From: an uncultured Pelagibacteraceae bacterium
GTDB taxonomy: Bacteria > Pseudomonadota > Alphaproteobacteria > Pelagibacterales > Pelagibacteraceae
DNA: 64,000 nt
NCBI GenBank assembly: GCA_902591025.1
Contig: CACIZB010000001.1
Location: 149,739 to 213,738, forward strand
Reading direction: 5' to 3'
Shown: positions 55,279 through 63,936 of the stretch, one piece after another
Layout of the letters: every line of letters begins with the position of its first letter
Position numbering within the stretch: the stretch's first letter is position 1
Made by a program: the position numbers and the translations under genes
Notes under the pieces: generated by a model
The model's input: the letters and a program-made list of their open reading frames with translations, nothing else
Database searches by the model: none
Told to the model about the DNA's origin: nothing

Positions 55279-56022
55279 TTAATTATTAAATAGCTCACCA
55301 AAATCTTTGATATTATTTTTGTAATTTATTTGTTTTAATGTATCCCAAATTAAGGTTTGATTACTTGACAAAACAATCTTGCCTAATTTCTTCTCCAAAT
55401 CTTTTATCATTGTTAAAACTGGAAGAGCTGTACAGGAGACAAATAATGCATCATTTTTGGAAACATCTAATTTACAAAGTATTTCAAATAAATAATCGGG
55501 ATTAACTTTGCCTATGTCTATATCAGAGGCAATATCAAAAAAAGCAAATTCTGAAATTTCAATTCCTTCTTTATTAAAAAAATCGATAACAGAGCGGTTT
55601 ATTTCATTAGTATAGGGTGTAAAAATAGATAATTTTTTTATCTTAAGTTCATTTAAAGCATTCATGGTTGATGTAATTGGTGTAGTCACTTTAGTATTTG
55701 GTTTAGCAATATTCACTTTGTCATGAATTGATTTATATCCCGCTGCAATAGTTCCAGATGTACATCCATAAGCCACACAATCTAATTTTTGGTTTGGTAA
55801 AATATCAGCGGCAACATCTGTTATATCATTTGCCATTTTCTTTAAATTTTCATTCGTTAAAGGATTGTAACTATGGATTCTATTACAATACAAATCTATT
55901 TTTTTATGATCTATTATTTCGTTAAAATCTTTTTCTATATTAAAATCGGTTGCTAAGGTAATTAAACCTACTCTTGGGTTGTTTTTTTCTTTAAATCTTG
56001 GCTCAATTTTTTTTAATTTCAT
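55279..56022 (-). CDS. EutA/maleate isomerase-like Asp/Glu racemase superfamily protein
   Basis: A 247-residue protein with the two cysteines of the superfamily: Cys87 (YGCTSGTIAAG) and Cys197 (VSCTALPVL), plus SSNQTLIWD near the C-terminus as in maleate isomerase, arylmalonate decarboxylase and EutA. EutA is encoded in ectoine-utilisation clusters of other alphaproteobacteria beside EutD. It is first in the operon and is followed by the M24 gene after two bases. The reaction here is inferred only. Confidence 0.75.
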   Translation of the reverse strand: MKLKKIEPRFKEKNNPRVGLITLATDFNIEKDFNEIIDHKKIDLYCNRIHSYNPLTNENLKKMANDITDVAADILPNQKLDCVAYGCTSGTIAAGYKSIHDKVNIAKPNTKVTTPITSTMNALNELKIKKLSIFTPYTNEINRSVIDFFNKEGIEISEFAFFDIASDIDIGKVNPDYLFEILCKLDVSKNDALFVSCTALPVLTMIKDLEKKLGKIVLSSNQTLIWDTLKQINYKNNIKDFGELFNN

Positions 56023-56143
56023 TTAAATAATAATATAGATCAGATCTTTAATTTAATCTCTTAAAATCTGCAAATTTGCTTGTTGTAAATTATTCCAATT
56101 TAGATTTAATTTATTAAATAAAAAATATTATTTATTAAATTGA

Positions 56144-57322
56144 ATGAAAAAACTTTTATTAATATCTTCTTTATTTTCTTCCATTTTTTTTTCATCTGCA
56201 TTTTCAGAAATAAAAATTGGAATTTTATTTGGTTTTACTGGTCCAATTGAGAACTTAACTCCAATTATGGCTGAGTCAGCTGAACTCGCTTTTCAAGAAG
56301 CATCAGAGTCAGAACTTTTGTTAGATGGTGAAAAAATTGTTTCAATCAAAGCAGACACGACTTGTAATAACCCCGATGCCGCTTCTGAAGCTGCGAAGAA
56401 GATTTTTAATGACAATGTGGCTGCCATAGTTGGAGCTATTTGTTTGGAGGAAACAAAAATGATCTTATCAAAATCAAATTTCTCAGATAAAATTGCGATT
56501 ATTTCGCCAGCAGCGAGTTTCCCATCATTAAAAGATTTACAACGGAAAAATTTTTTTTATAGGATTGGAACTTCAGACAATAGAGGTGGGCAAATCCTAG
56601 CAGATATTACAAAGGATAAAAAAATTAAAAAAATTGCAATTATTCATGCCAATGACGATTATGGAAAAAATCTAATAAAAGTTTACAAACCGGCAATTGA
56701 AAAAAAAGGAATTATGATTACTACAATTCTTGATCATGAAAATGAAAAAAATGATTATTCATCAGAAGTTGCAACACTAGCTTCTGCAGGTGGAGATGCT
56801 GTTGCAATTTTAGGATCTTATGAAAAAGGTGGTAAGGAAATTATTCAAGCATCTTTAGACTCTGGTGCTTTCGATCGTTTTATTCTCTCTGATAGAATGA
56901 TCAATCAATCTTTACTTGATACTTTTGGAAACAATCTAAAAAAATCCTCTGGCTATATTTCTGGATCAACAGGTAAAGGAGCAAATTATTTTCACAAAGT
57001 TGCCAAGTCAGGTGGTATTGATAGTTCTGCTCCATATGTTGGTGAGTCATACGATGCAGCCGCTCTGATAGTTTTGGCAATCCAAGCTGGTGGGTCTGCT
57101 GATAGAAAGACTATTGCAAAGAATATAATGAAAGTTTCAAATTCTCCTGGTATCAAAATTTTTCCTGGAGAATTAAAAAAGGGTTTAGACTTGTTAGCAA
57201 AAGGTAAGGAAATAGATTACGAGGGGGCAACACGGGTAAATTTTACTAATGATGGTGAGGCTATAGGTTCTTTTTTGGAGTTAAAATTTAAAGGCAAAAA
57301 ATTCATAACAAAACAAAGATAG
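56144..57322 (+). CDS. LivK/LivJ-type amino acid-binding protein without permeases nearby
   Basis: A 392-residue exported protein: signal peptide about 1-22 (MKKLLLISSLFSSIFFSSAFS), then the type I periplasmic fold with IGILFGFTGPIENLTPIMAESAELAFQEA and the substrate region GAICLEETKMI and GESYDAAALIVLAIQAGG. It binds an amino acid or short-chain amide for a HAAT-type importer that is not encoded in this window. It is divergent from the racemase operon across 121 AT-rich bases. Confidence 0.88.
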   Translation: MKKLLLISSLFSSIFFSSAFSEIKIGILFGFTGPIENLTPIMAESAELAFQEASESELLLDGEKIVSIKADTTCNNPDAASEAAKKIFNDNVAAIVGAICLEETKMILSKSNFSDKIAIISPAASFPSLKDLQRKNFFYRIGTSDNRGGQILADITKDKKIKKIAIIHANDDYGKNLIKVYKPAIEKKGIMITTILDHENEKNDYSSEVATLASAGGDAVAILGSYEKGGKEIIQASLDSGAFDRFILSDRMINQSLLDTFGNNLKKSSGYISGSTGKGANYFHKVAKSGGIDSSAPYVGESYDAAALIVLAIQAGGSADRKTIAKNIMKVSNSPGIKIFPGELKKGLDLLAKGKEIDYEGATRVNFTNDGEAIGSFLELKFKGKKFITKQR

Positions 57323-57349
57323 TTTTAAAAAGTTTTTTTTGCAAAAATT

Positions 57350-57418
57350 TTAAAACATATATTTATCAGCCATATACATGGTCCAAGCTAAAGCAGCACC
57401 TAATATGATATATTTCAT
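57350..57418 (-). CDS. Possible 22-residue peptide after the ProC-like gene
   Basis: A tiny frame (ATG 57418, stop TTA complement at 57350) begins MKYIILGAALAWTM and is mostly hydrophobic, eight bases after the ProC-like stop. It may be a single membrane peptide expressed from that transcript. The evidence is hydrophobic pattern and position only. Confidence 0.3.
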   Translation of the reverse strand: MKYIILGAALAWTMYMADKYMF

Positions 57419-57426
57419 AAAAATTT

Positions 57427-58194
57427 TTATTTATATAGTCGTTTATAAATGAGGCTTAATGTTTTCTCAATAGAATTGAAAACTCTTTTTTTCCTCATTT
57501 CTTTCAGCCCTTGCTCATTAAGGCCTTTAGGAGTTTGTGAAACTTTTACTAAATGCCTTAAATTTTTTTTTGAATTTACTACCGCATCTTCTGATAGTGC
57601 TAAAAAAAGTGAAGTTATATATTTTTGAGCGTCTGCTCTTTTAATACCCTTTTTTACCAACCAGTTACTCATAATATTTAACATATTGTAATATGAAGCC
57701 ATCATGCCTGACATTGACCAAAAATTAATAGATAATTTTTCACTTTTGATTTGAATCGTTGAGCCAATTTGATCAAAAAAATCTTTTACTTTCTTATTTG
57801 GTGGACAAATAGGTACTGGTCCTTTTCCTAATGAAATTGGTGGTAAAGGAATTGCCCTTACTACATTTGCTTTTACTTTTACCATTTTTTTTAAATTTTC
57901 AATATTAATTGTTGATATAAAACTAATAATTGTTTGATTAGACCTAAAATTTAAATTTTTAATTATCTTTTCACCTACTGAAGGTGTAACAGCAAGAAAA
58001 ATCCAATTGCAGTTATTAACAATTTTTTGATTATCTTTTTCAATAAAAATTTTTTTAAATTTTCTTTTTAGTTGATTAGCAACTTTATTATTTCGCGAAG
58101 AAATAATTATTTTTTTATATTTAATTGATGAGTTACAAATTCCATTAATTACTGAAGAGGATATCTTTCCTGTTCCTATAAATCCTAAATTCAT
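57427..58194 (-). CDS. Pyrroline-5-carboxylate reductase-like protein
   Basis: A 255-residue dehydrogenase with an N-terminal Rossmann fold (LGFIGTGKISSSVI, 3-16) and a ProC-type C-terminal helical domain. It has VRAIPLPPISLGKGPV in place of the usual RxMPNTP segment, and the ProC signature around SPGGTT reads TPKGLNEQG. So it is a diverged paralogue and may not make proline. The substrate is unknown. Confidence 0.75.
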   Translation of the reverse strand: MNLGFIGTGKISSSVINGICNSSIKYKKIIISSRNNKVANQLKRKFKKIFIEKDNQKIVNNCNWIFLAVTPSVGEKIIKNLNFRSNQTIISFISTINIENLKKMVKVKANVVRAIPLPPISLGKGPVPICPPNKKVKDFFDQIGSTIQIKSEKLSINFWSMSGMMASYYNMLNIMSNWLVKKGIKRADAQKYITSLFLALSEDAVVNSKKNLRHLVKVSQTPKGLNEQGLKEMRKKRVFNSIEKTLSLIYKRLYK

Positions 58195-58243
58195 AAATAA
58201 AACTTTATAATAATCATTTTGATATCAATTAATAAAAAAAAAT

Positions 58244-58858
58244 CTAATATTGTTGACTTATAATTATTATAAAGGCAATTACTACTAAAACACTCGCAGA
58301 AATTGTATTAATTGTTTTTGGTTTTGCTTTAATCCAATTAATTAATTTTTGTGCAAGTAAAGCATAACCTATTAGAGAAATAAAATCTAATACTACGTAA
58401 GTTGTAATTAATATAAAGAATTGAATTATATAATTGGAATTAAAATCAATAAATTGCGGGAAGATCAATGGAAAAAATAACCAAGCCTTTGGGCTCGTGC
58501 CTGCAACTAAAAAACCATCCCTAAAGAACGAAAAAAAACTTTTTGAGCTTAATATTTTTGAATTAATTTCTTTTGGAGATGATTTATAAACATCATAAGC
58601 TAAATAAACTAAATAAAACACACCAATCCACTTAAATAACCTTAAAAATTCTGGATTATCGGAAAAAAAAGTTCCTAATACAAAAATTACTAAAGTCGCT
58701 TGTATAAAATTAGCGGTAACATCTCCAAAAGCTGTCCAGATACAATTTTTTACTCCATAATTTATAGAGTAAGATATAATTACAACTCTAGGAGTGCCGG
58801 GTGTAATGAACAAAAAAATAATTATTTGTAAAAAAAGAATAAAATCTAATGGGAGCAT
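58244..58858 (-). CDS. LysE family amino acid exporter
   Basis: A 204-residue six-helix membrane exporter: FLFITPGTPRVVIISYSINYGVKN at the start and LVAGTSPKAWLFFPLIFPQFI (about 115-135) match the LysE/RhtB family. It has no ribosome site in the usual place: the region before the ATG is TCTTTTTTC, and an AAGGA lies in the arm of a hairpin 10-20 bases upstream. Translation may depend on that hairpin. Confidence 0.87.
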   Translation of the reverse strand: MLPLDFILFLQIIIFLFITPGTPRVVIISYSINYGVKNCIWTAFGDVTANFIQATLVIFVLGTFFSDNPEFLRLFKWIGVFYLVYLAYDVYKSSPKEINSKILSSKSFFSFFRDGFLVAGTSPKAWLFFPLIFPQFIDFNSNYIIQFFILITTYVVLDFISLIGYALLAQKLINWIKAKPKTINTISASVLVVIAFIIIISQQY

Positions 58859-58868
58859 GAAAAAAGAA

Positions 58869-58917
58869 GATAGTCCTTAAAAACCGGGAGCTAAAGATGG
58901 CTAAGAAGGACTATCTA
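58869..58917. promoter_or_regulatory. Hairpin in the divergent gap of LysE and DUF2805 genes
   Basis: AGATAGTCCTT (58869-58879) pairs perfectly with AAGGACTATCT (58907-58917) around a 27-base loop. Read on the minus strand it is followed by TCTTTTTTC and the LysE ATG, and its arm holds AAGGA. Read on the plus strand its loop holds CGGGAG and an ATG. It could act as an operator, a terminator-like leader or a translation switch. Confidence 0.55.
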
Positions 58918-58978
58918 TTTAAATATATCAGATCTCAAAAAAAATGCATAATAGAATTTTTTCAAATATAAGGTATTT

Positions 58979-59275
58979 ATGAAAAAAAAAGGTCACAGGC
59001 CGGTCACCAAAATCAAGAATCCAGAGCCAAACCTTGAAAGTCCAGATTGGGTCATATGGGCGGCATGGGCAGATCGGATCACATTCGAGGAAATTAAAAA
59101 AAAAACTGGTTACTCTGAGTCTGCTGTTATCAAAATAATGAGAAGATCTCTTAAACCTTCCTCATTTAGATTGTGGAGAAAAAGAGTTCATGAAAAAAGC
59201 ATAAAACACAGAAAAAAATTTGAATACTCCAGAAAGCAAATAACTAGTAAAATTAAAAAAGGTGACTATTTATAG
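58979..59275 (+). CDS. DUF2805/TIGR03643 family protein
   Basis: A 98-residue basic protein with the family core: DWVIWAAWADRITFEEIKKKTGYSESAVIKIMRRSLKPSSFRLWRKRV (28-75), a helix-turn-helix-like stretch followed by an arginine-rich segment, suggesting nucleic-acid binding. The function has not been established. The glutaredoxin gene follows after three bases. Confidence 0.87.
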   Translation: MKKKGHRPVTKIKNPEPNLESPDWVIWAAWADRITFEEIKKKTGYSESAVIKIMRRSLKPSSFRLWRKRVHEKSIKHRKKFEYSRKQITSKIKKGDYL

Positions 59276-59278
59276 GTT

Positions 59279-59539
59279 ATGAAAAGAGTAACTATCTACA
59301 CAGGTCCAATGTGTAATTATTGTGAAGCAGCAAAAAGATTATTAACTAGGAATAATGTAACTTATAATGAAATTAACATTGCTACAGTTGATGGAGCTAT
59401 GGATGAGATGATTAAAAAAGCAAACGGTAAAAGAACTATCCCACAAATATTTTTTGATGATGAACACATTGGTGGTTATGATGAAGTCAGAGCGTTAGAA
59501 AAAGAAAATAGACTTCAAGAATTACTAAAAAATGCCTGA
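59279..59539 (+). CDS. grxC: Glutaredoxin 3
   Basis: An 86-residue glutaredoxin: active site C12-N-Y-C15, TIPQIFFDDEHIGGYDE (53-69) with the cis-proline and glutathione-binding GG. It reduces disulfides and serves ribonucleotide reductase. The active site CNYC is a variant of the usual CPYC. The 3' end overlaps the convergent autotransporter gene by fifteen bases. Confidence 0.93.
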   Translation: MKRVTIYTGPMCNYCEAAKRLLTRNNVTYNEINIATVDGAMDEMIKKANGKRTIPQIFFDDEHIGGYDEVRALEKENRLQELLKNA

Positions 59540-61879
59540 GATTTCAAAATTTGTAAAATAATCAATATTATTATTAAATCCTAAATAATTTGTATTTAAT
59601 TTAACATCGAAACCATTTACTTTTTTTGTGTAGCTCAAGTTTGCAGGATTATCTGAAAGCGGATCGAAATTTAACGCAAAACTACTATTATTTTCCTCTT
59701 TCGTTCGACTAAACTTAATTATGAATGTCTCAGAAATAGTTTGTCTAATTTTCCCTCTCTCTATTTTAGAAACTTTTTCGTAAATAGGAGTTACAGTATA
59801 ACCGTCCCCATATATAGATTCAAATCCAATAGAAGTTCTTAAGTTTCTTTTAGAATAAGCACCGTTAATTGTATCTCGGTTTACTTCACTGGAATTTTGA
59901 ATTGAATAATTGTAATGAATATCAGGAGTAAAGTCATAAAAAAGATTTATTGCCCCCATCGGACGAAAGCTTCCTCGCTCAGTTTCAAATTTTTCTGTTT
60001 CAAATAATATACCTGCTGCTAATTCTCCACTTTCAAAAGTATCTGACTCATATCTTACATCGGTTGTAGGTCCGTCTATTGTCATACTTATAAAATCAGT
60101 GTACTCAGACAATCTTGTAATCCCGTAAGTAAATTTTCCAGATGGGGTAATATTTAATTTACCGTAATTATTTTTCGTTCTTAGATTTATTGATGAAAAG
60201 GCTTGTTGACCATTCCTACGCCCAGAAATCTTTCCTAAATAAATGCTATCAATTCTTAAAGCGCTTAAACCCAAAACTGCATTTATGTATTTGTCGTCTT
60301 TTGTTGGTGTAATTCCATATAAATTTAATGTTAACGACTCCATCTCAGTGTTTTGTTGGGAGGTATATATATTTGATTTATTGTCCCCATACCGTATAGC
60401 CCAGCCAAAAAATTTATTTTCACCAAATTTTCTATCAGCACCTATTGTTACTCCTTTTGCTTTAATACTTTTTGCATTTTCAAATCCTAATTTTTCAAAG
60501 TTACCAATATAAATATCTCCTAAACTCCACGTGGACCATTTAGACTTTTTCTTATCTTTTTGATTTTTACTTACTAGAGATGCTACAGTTTTTTTTGCAG
60601 ATGGTTCCAGGTTCAATGCTAGAGCTTCTAACAAAGGATTAGGATAATTTAAATTAATCTTATGGCTTGTTAGATTTTCTTCATCTCTATTTCTTTTAAT
60701 CCATTCAAATCTTTTAAAAATTGTAGAAATATTTAAAGCAATATTTTGTTTAGCTAATTCAACTTGTGAACCAATACTTGCGGTTGGATCCGATACACAA
60801 GCAACCAGACCATAAGGACACTCTAATTGATATGAATTTATTTGGTCAACACCGGCTCCTGTCATTATTTGTACCATAAACATCCGCATTCCATCACTCG
60901 AAAAAGTAAATCCTACTGGATGTCCTAACCCATTTCCCGTGTTTAAATTATTAACATCATAGTTCCCAACAAATGTGGCTGTTGATACGTCAAATTTCTT
61001 TTCTAAAGTAAATTGATAGATATCAGATTGGTCAACAGGGGCCCCTGCCCTACTGTCTTGAATTAAAACAAACATTGCATGACCTGACTTGCTAAATTCA
61101 ATATCTCTTCCATAATTAACACCCGTTGGTAATGTAATACCAATATCAGTTAGATCGACTTGATGTATCTGTGTAATAGAACTAATGTCGTAAGGATTAG
61201 GTAATTGATAAGTTGTTACTAACGGAGTACTGTCAGTAAAACGTATAGTAATAAGTTTTGTACCGTCATCACTTAATGCAAAACCATGCATTTCAGCGTG
61301 AGTAACAATACTTTGAACAAATGTATTTGTTTTAAATTCATTCGGTGTAGACAAATCAAATCTCATAATTCTTCCTACTCGATTGGATATAAAAAATTTA
61401 CTACCCCCATCAGCAACTACTATATTACGTAACCTATTGTTACTAGCACCAGCCAAATTTGCTACTTTAAAAGAGTCTATATCATCACAATTCAAAGAAG
61501 GTTTTCCAACTCCTGGAGTATTATCACTTATGACTGATTTCATATCAAAAGGTTTACTAAGCCTATTCATATTCATATTACCATAACCTGAATGTGCACT
61601 CGATTGGCTAAAGTTTACTGAAAATACCTGTAATCCATCTGTGCTAAAAGCAACATCTAAAGGATCTTCTGTTGAGTCTTTGTTCAAGTCATACTCTCCA
61701 GCAGAATTTTTACAAAAACTTGAATTATGAGATGGTATTCTTCCATCTATTAATGTGACTGTTAAGGTTGCTGCAAAAGCTAAAGATGAAAAAAATAATG
61801 CAAATAAAATTAAAAATGCTTTAGGTTTAAGCGTACTTTTTAAAATTAATCTTTTAAATTTTTTGAATTGTTTCAACAT
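59525..61879 (-). CDS. Propeller passenger with C-terminal autotransporter barrel
   Basis: A 784-residue outer-membrane protein. After a signal peptide (about 1-36, ending in SLAFA) comes a beta-propeller-like passenger (about 37-350) with blades such as DVAFSTDGLQVFSV, GFALSDDGTKLITI, DIEFSKSGHAMFVL and GFTFSSDGMRMFMV, then a helical linker and from about 450 a 12-14-strand barrel ending in SGIF, whose last Phe is the usual BAM signal. The CYG/VACVSDP region may be a disulfide. No family name fits fully. It starts two bases after the phosphatase gene. Confidence 0.8.
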   Translation of the reverse strand: MLKQFKKFKRLILKSTLKPKAFLILFALFFSSLAFAATLTVTLIDGRIPSHNSSFCKNSAGEYDLNKDSTEDPLDVAFSTDGLQVFSVNFSQSSAHSGYGNMNMNRLSKPFDMKSVISDNTPGVGKPSLNCDDIDSFKVANLAGASNNRLRNIVVADGGSKFFISNRVGRIMRFDLSTPNEFKTNTFVQSIVTHAEMHGFALSDDGTKLITIRFTDSTPLVTTYQLPNPYDISSITQIHQVDLTDIGITLPTGVNYGRDIEFSKSGHAMFVLIQDSRAGAPVDQSDIYQFTLEKKFDVSTATFVGNYDVNNLNTGNGLGHPVGFTFSSDGMRMFMVQIMTGAGVDQINSYQLECPYGLVACVSDPTASIGSQVELAKQNIALNISTIFKRFEWIKRNRDEENLTSHKINLNYPNPLLEALALNLEPSAKKTVASLVSKNQKDKKKSKWSTWSLGDIYIGNFEKLGFENAKSIKAKGVTIGADRKFGENKFFGWAIRYGDNKSNIYTSQQNTEMESLTLNLYGITPTKDDKYINAVLGLSALRIDSIYLGKISGRRNGQQAFSSINLRTKNNYGKLNITPSGKFTYGITRLSEYTDFISMTIDGPTTDVRYESDTFESGELAAGILFETEKFETERGSFRPMGAINLFYDFTPDIHYNYSIQNSSEVNRDTINGAYSKRNLRTSIGFESIYGDGYTVTPIYEKVSKIERGKIRQTISETFIIKFSRTKEENNSSFALNFDPLSDNPANLSYTKKVNGFDVKLNTNYLGFNNNIDYFTNFEISGIF

Positions 61880-61881
61880 TT

Positions 61882-63936
61882 TTACTTTGTTTTTTTAATT
61901 AATTCGGTATTTTCAATGTTGATTGCCATACAAGTAATATCATCTCTTAATTTTTCAGCACCCCAATTTAACTCTTTTTCAATAGACTCGACAATAGTTT
62001 TTGGTGTCACTTCTGACATACCATCTATGATTTTTTGCACTCCTTCTGCGCCTAATTCCTCACCATTTTTCAAATAGCCTTCCGTTACACCATCAGTATA
62101 AACCACAAATGTTTTATCTTTAAGGTTCATAGTATTGGATTTAACCATAGACTCTGTGAAATATTTAACAATTCCAATGGGTGGCATATCTGATTTAATA
62201 TATTCATAGTTTTTATTTTGATCAAAAGTTAAAATACTTTCGTGCCCTGCATTTATAAAAACTAGTTCTCCTGTTTTAATATTTAACTTACCAAAAACAG
62301 CTGTAACGAACATACCTTTAAACTTAGCTTCAACAAGTTCATTGTTAACGCCAAAAACAACTTTTTCTAATGGAAATTTTAAATTAGTAAGTGTTCTAAA
62401 TATGGATGATGCTTTTGCCATATACATACCTGCTTTAACCCCTTTTCCAGATACATCGGCTAAAGTGAAAAAATATTCTTCAGGTGTAGCTCTCACTACA
62501 TCAAAATAATCTCCTGACACATCTCTTGCTGGAACGTTTTTAGCAAAAATAAAATTTTCAAATTTTGAGATATCTGGGAACAAGCTTTTTTGAACTCCTG
62601 CAGCAAGTTCTCTTTCTTTTAAAAGTTTGGCTTCTTTTTGTAAATTTGCAAGAGCAATTCTATTTTCCTCGATAAATCTAAAGTACAGTCCTGTTAAAAA
62701 GGTCAAAGTGACAATAAAAATTGGATAACTAAAATCCACAAGTTCTGATCTAAATTTATAAATTGAAAAGCCAATAATAATTATTGCTAAAATATTCCCA
62801 AAAAAAATGGATAAACTGTATTTAGGTTTTATTTTTTGTGAAAGAATAAAAGTTAACAGTGCAACAATTATTGAAAATAATAATTCAAAAATATATGTAT
62901 TAGGATTTCTTATTAAATAAGATTGATCTAAAATATTTTCTATTACATTAGCATGCACTTCAACTCCTGGAACAGTAACGCCCAATGGTATTTTTACTAA
63001 ATCAAAAAGACCTTGAGCTGATGCACCGATTAAAACATACTTATCTTTAAAAAATTCAGATTGAAATTTTCCCTCATAAACATCACTTGCTGATATATAT
63101 TGTTTTTGGTCAGGTCTTTTATATTTAATCCAAATAATTCCATTAGGATCAGAGCTTATTTTATAGGGTCTGGCACTTATTCTATTGATACCAACTTCAT
63201 TAAGTTCGATATAAATATTTTTTTGATTTGACCCAACTCGCACCATTTCCAAACCCATTGTTGGATATATTTTTTTATTAAATTGTACGATGAGTGGTAG
63301 AGATCTTATAATTCCATCCAATTGATCTAAGAAAGAAATTGAACCTAAGCCTTTCACATTTTTCTCTAATTTTTCTAAAGATCCAATAGAATACGGGTAG
63401 GCGTATGTAAATTTTTTTGGTTCTCCACCTTTTGATAAAAATCTTGCTTTTGCTTTTCGATCGTAATTAGAATGTGAGGGAACATTGCTTCCCAATACAG
63501 CAATAATAGATTTTGTCTCTTTTAGTTTTTCAGAAAAAATATCATCTGGACCTTTTAATTTTTGTAACTCACTTACATCCGATGGTATCAAGTCATAAGA
63601 TTTAATTATTTCATCCGGAGATTGTTTATCTTTTTCTGTAAAAAAAATATCAAATCCAATTGCCTTAGGATTGGATGTTTGAAGTTGGTCAAGTATTTTT
63701 GCAAAGACATTTCTATTCCATGGAAACTGACCAAACTTACCGAGACTCTTTTCATCTATATCAATAATAACAACATCGCTGTCTTTTTTTTCTGCAAACA
63801 CCTTTTGATACAAGTCAAAACTTAAATACGATATTGATTGTATGAAAGATGGATTAATAATTTTTAGCGAAATTAGTAGGACAAGAATTAATAAGAAAGA
63901 TAAATAATTAGTATTTTTTTGCAAAAATGCTTTCAC
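61882..63936 (-). CDS. CHASE2 sensor with SpoIIE-type serine phosphatase
   Basis: A 684-residue inner-membrane protein: helix at about 12-28, CHASE2 extracellular sensor (about 40-330; VVIIDIDEKSLGKFGQFPWNR, IGFDIFFTEKDKQSP, LIGASAQGLFDLVKIPLGVTVPGVEVHANVIENIL), three helices (about 345-425), a short coil, and a PP2C/SpoIIE phosphatase (470-675; VSGDYFDVVRA, FTLADVSGKGVKAGMYMA, NAGHES, YTDGVTEG). It probably dephosphorylates an anti-sigma-factor antagonist in response to a periplasmic cue. The autotransporter gene follows by two bases. I see no partner STAS or kinase gene in the window. Confidence 0.9.
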   Translation of the reverse strand: MKAFLQKNTNYLSFLLILVLLISLKIINPSFIQSISYLSFDLYQKVFAEKKDSDVVIIDIDEKSLGKFGQFPWNRNVFAKILDQLQTSNPKAIGFDIFFTEKDKQSPDEIIKSYDLIPSDVSELQKLKGPDDIFSEKLKETKSIIAVLGSNVPSHSNYDRKAKARFLSKGGEPKKFTYAYPYSIGSLEKLEKNVKGLGSISFLDQLDGIIRSLPLIVQFNKKIYPTMGLEMVRVGSNQKNIYIELNEVGINRISARPYKISSDPNGIIWIKYKRPDQKQYISASDVYEGKFQSEFFKDKYVLIGASAQGLFDLVKIPLGVTVPGVEVHANVIENILDQSYLIRNPNTYIFELLFSIIVALLTFILSQKIKPKYSLSIFFGNILAIIIIGFSIYKFRSELVDFSYPIFIVTLTFLTGLYFRFIEENRIALANLQKEAKLLKERELAAGVQKSLFPDISKFENFIFAKNVPARDVSGDYFDVVRATPEEYFFTLADVSGKGVKAGMYMAKASSIFRTLTNLKFPLEKVVFGVNNELVEAKFKGMFVTAVFGKLNIKTGELVFINAGHESILTFDQNKNYEYIKSDMPPIGIVKYFTESMVKSNTMNLKDKTFVVYTDGVTEGYLKNGEELGAEGVQKIIDGMSEVTPKTIVESIEKELNWGAEKLRDDITCMAINIENTELIKKTK

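Noticed and set aside
56023..56143. AT-rich near-palindromes upstream of the LivK-type gene
   Set aside because: Arms do not match well and low complexity explains them.
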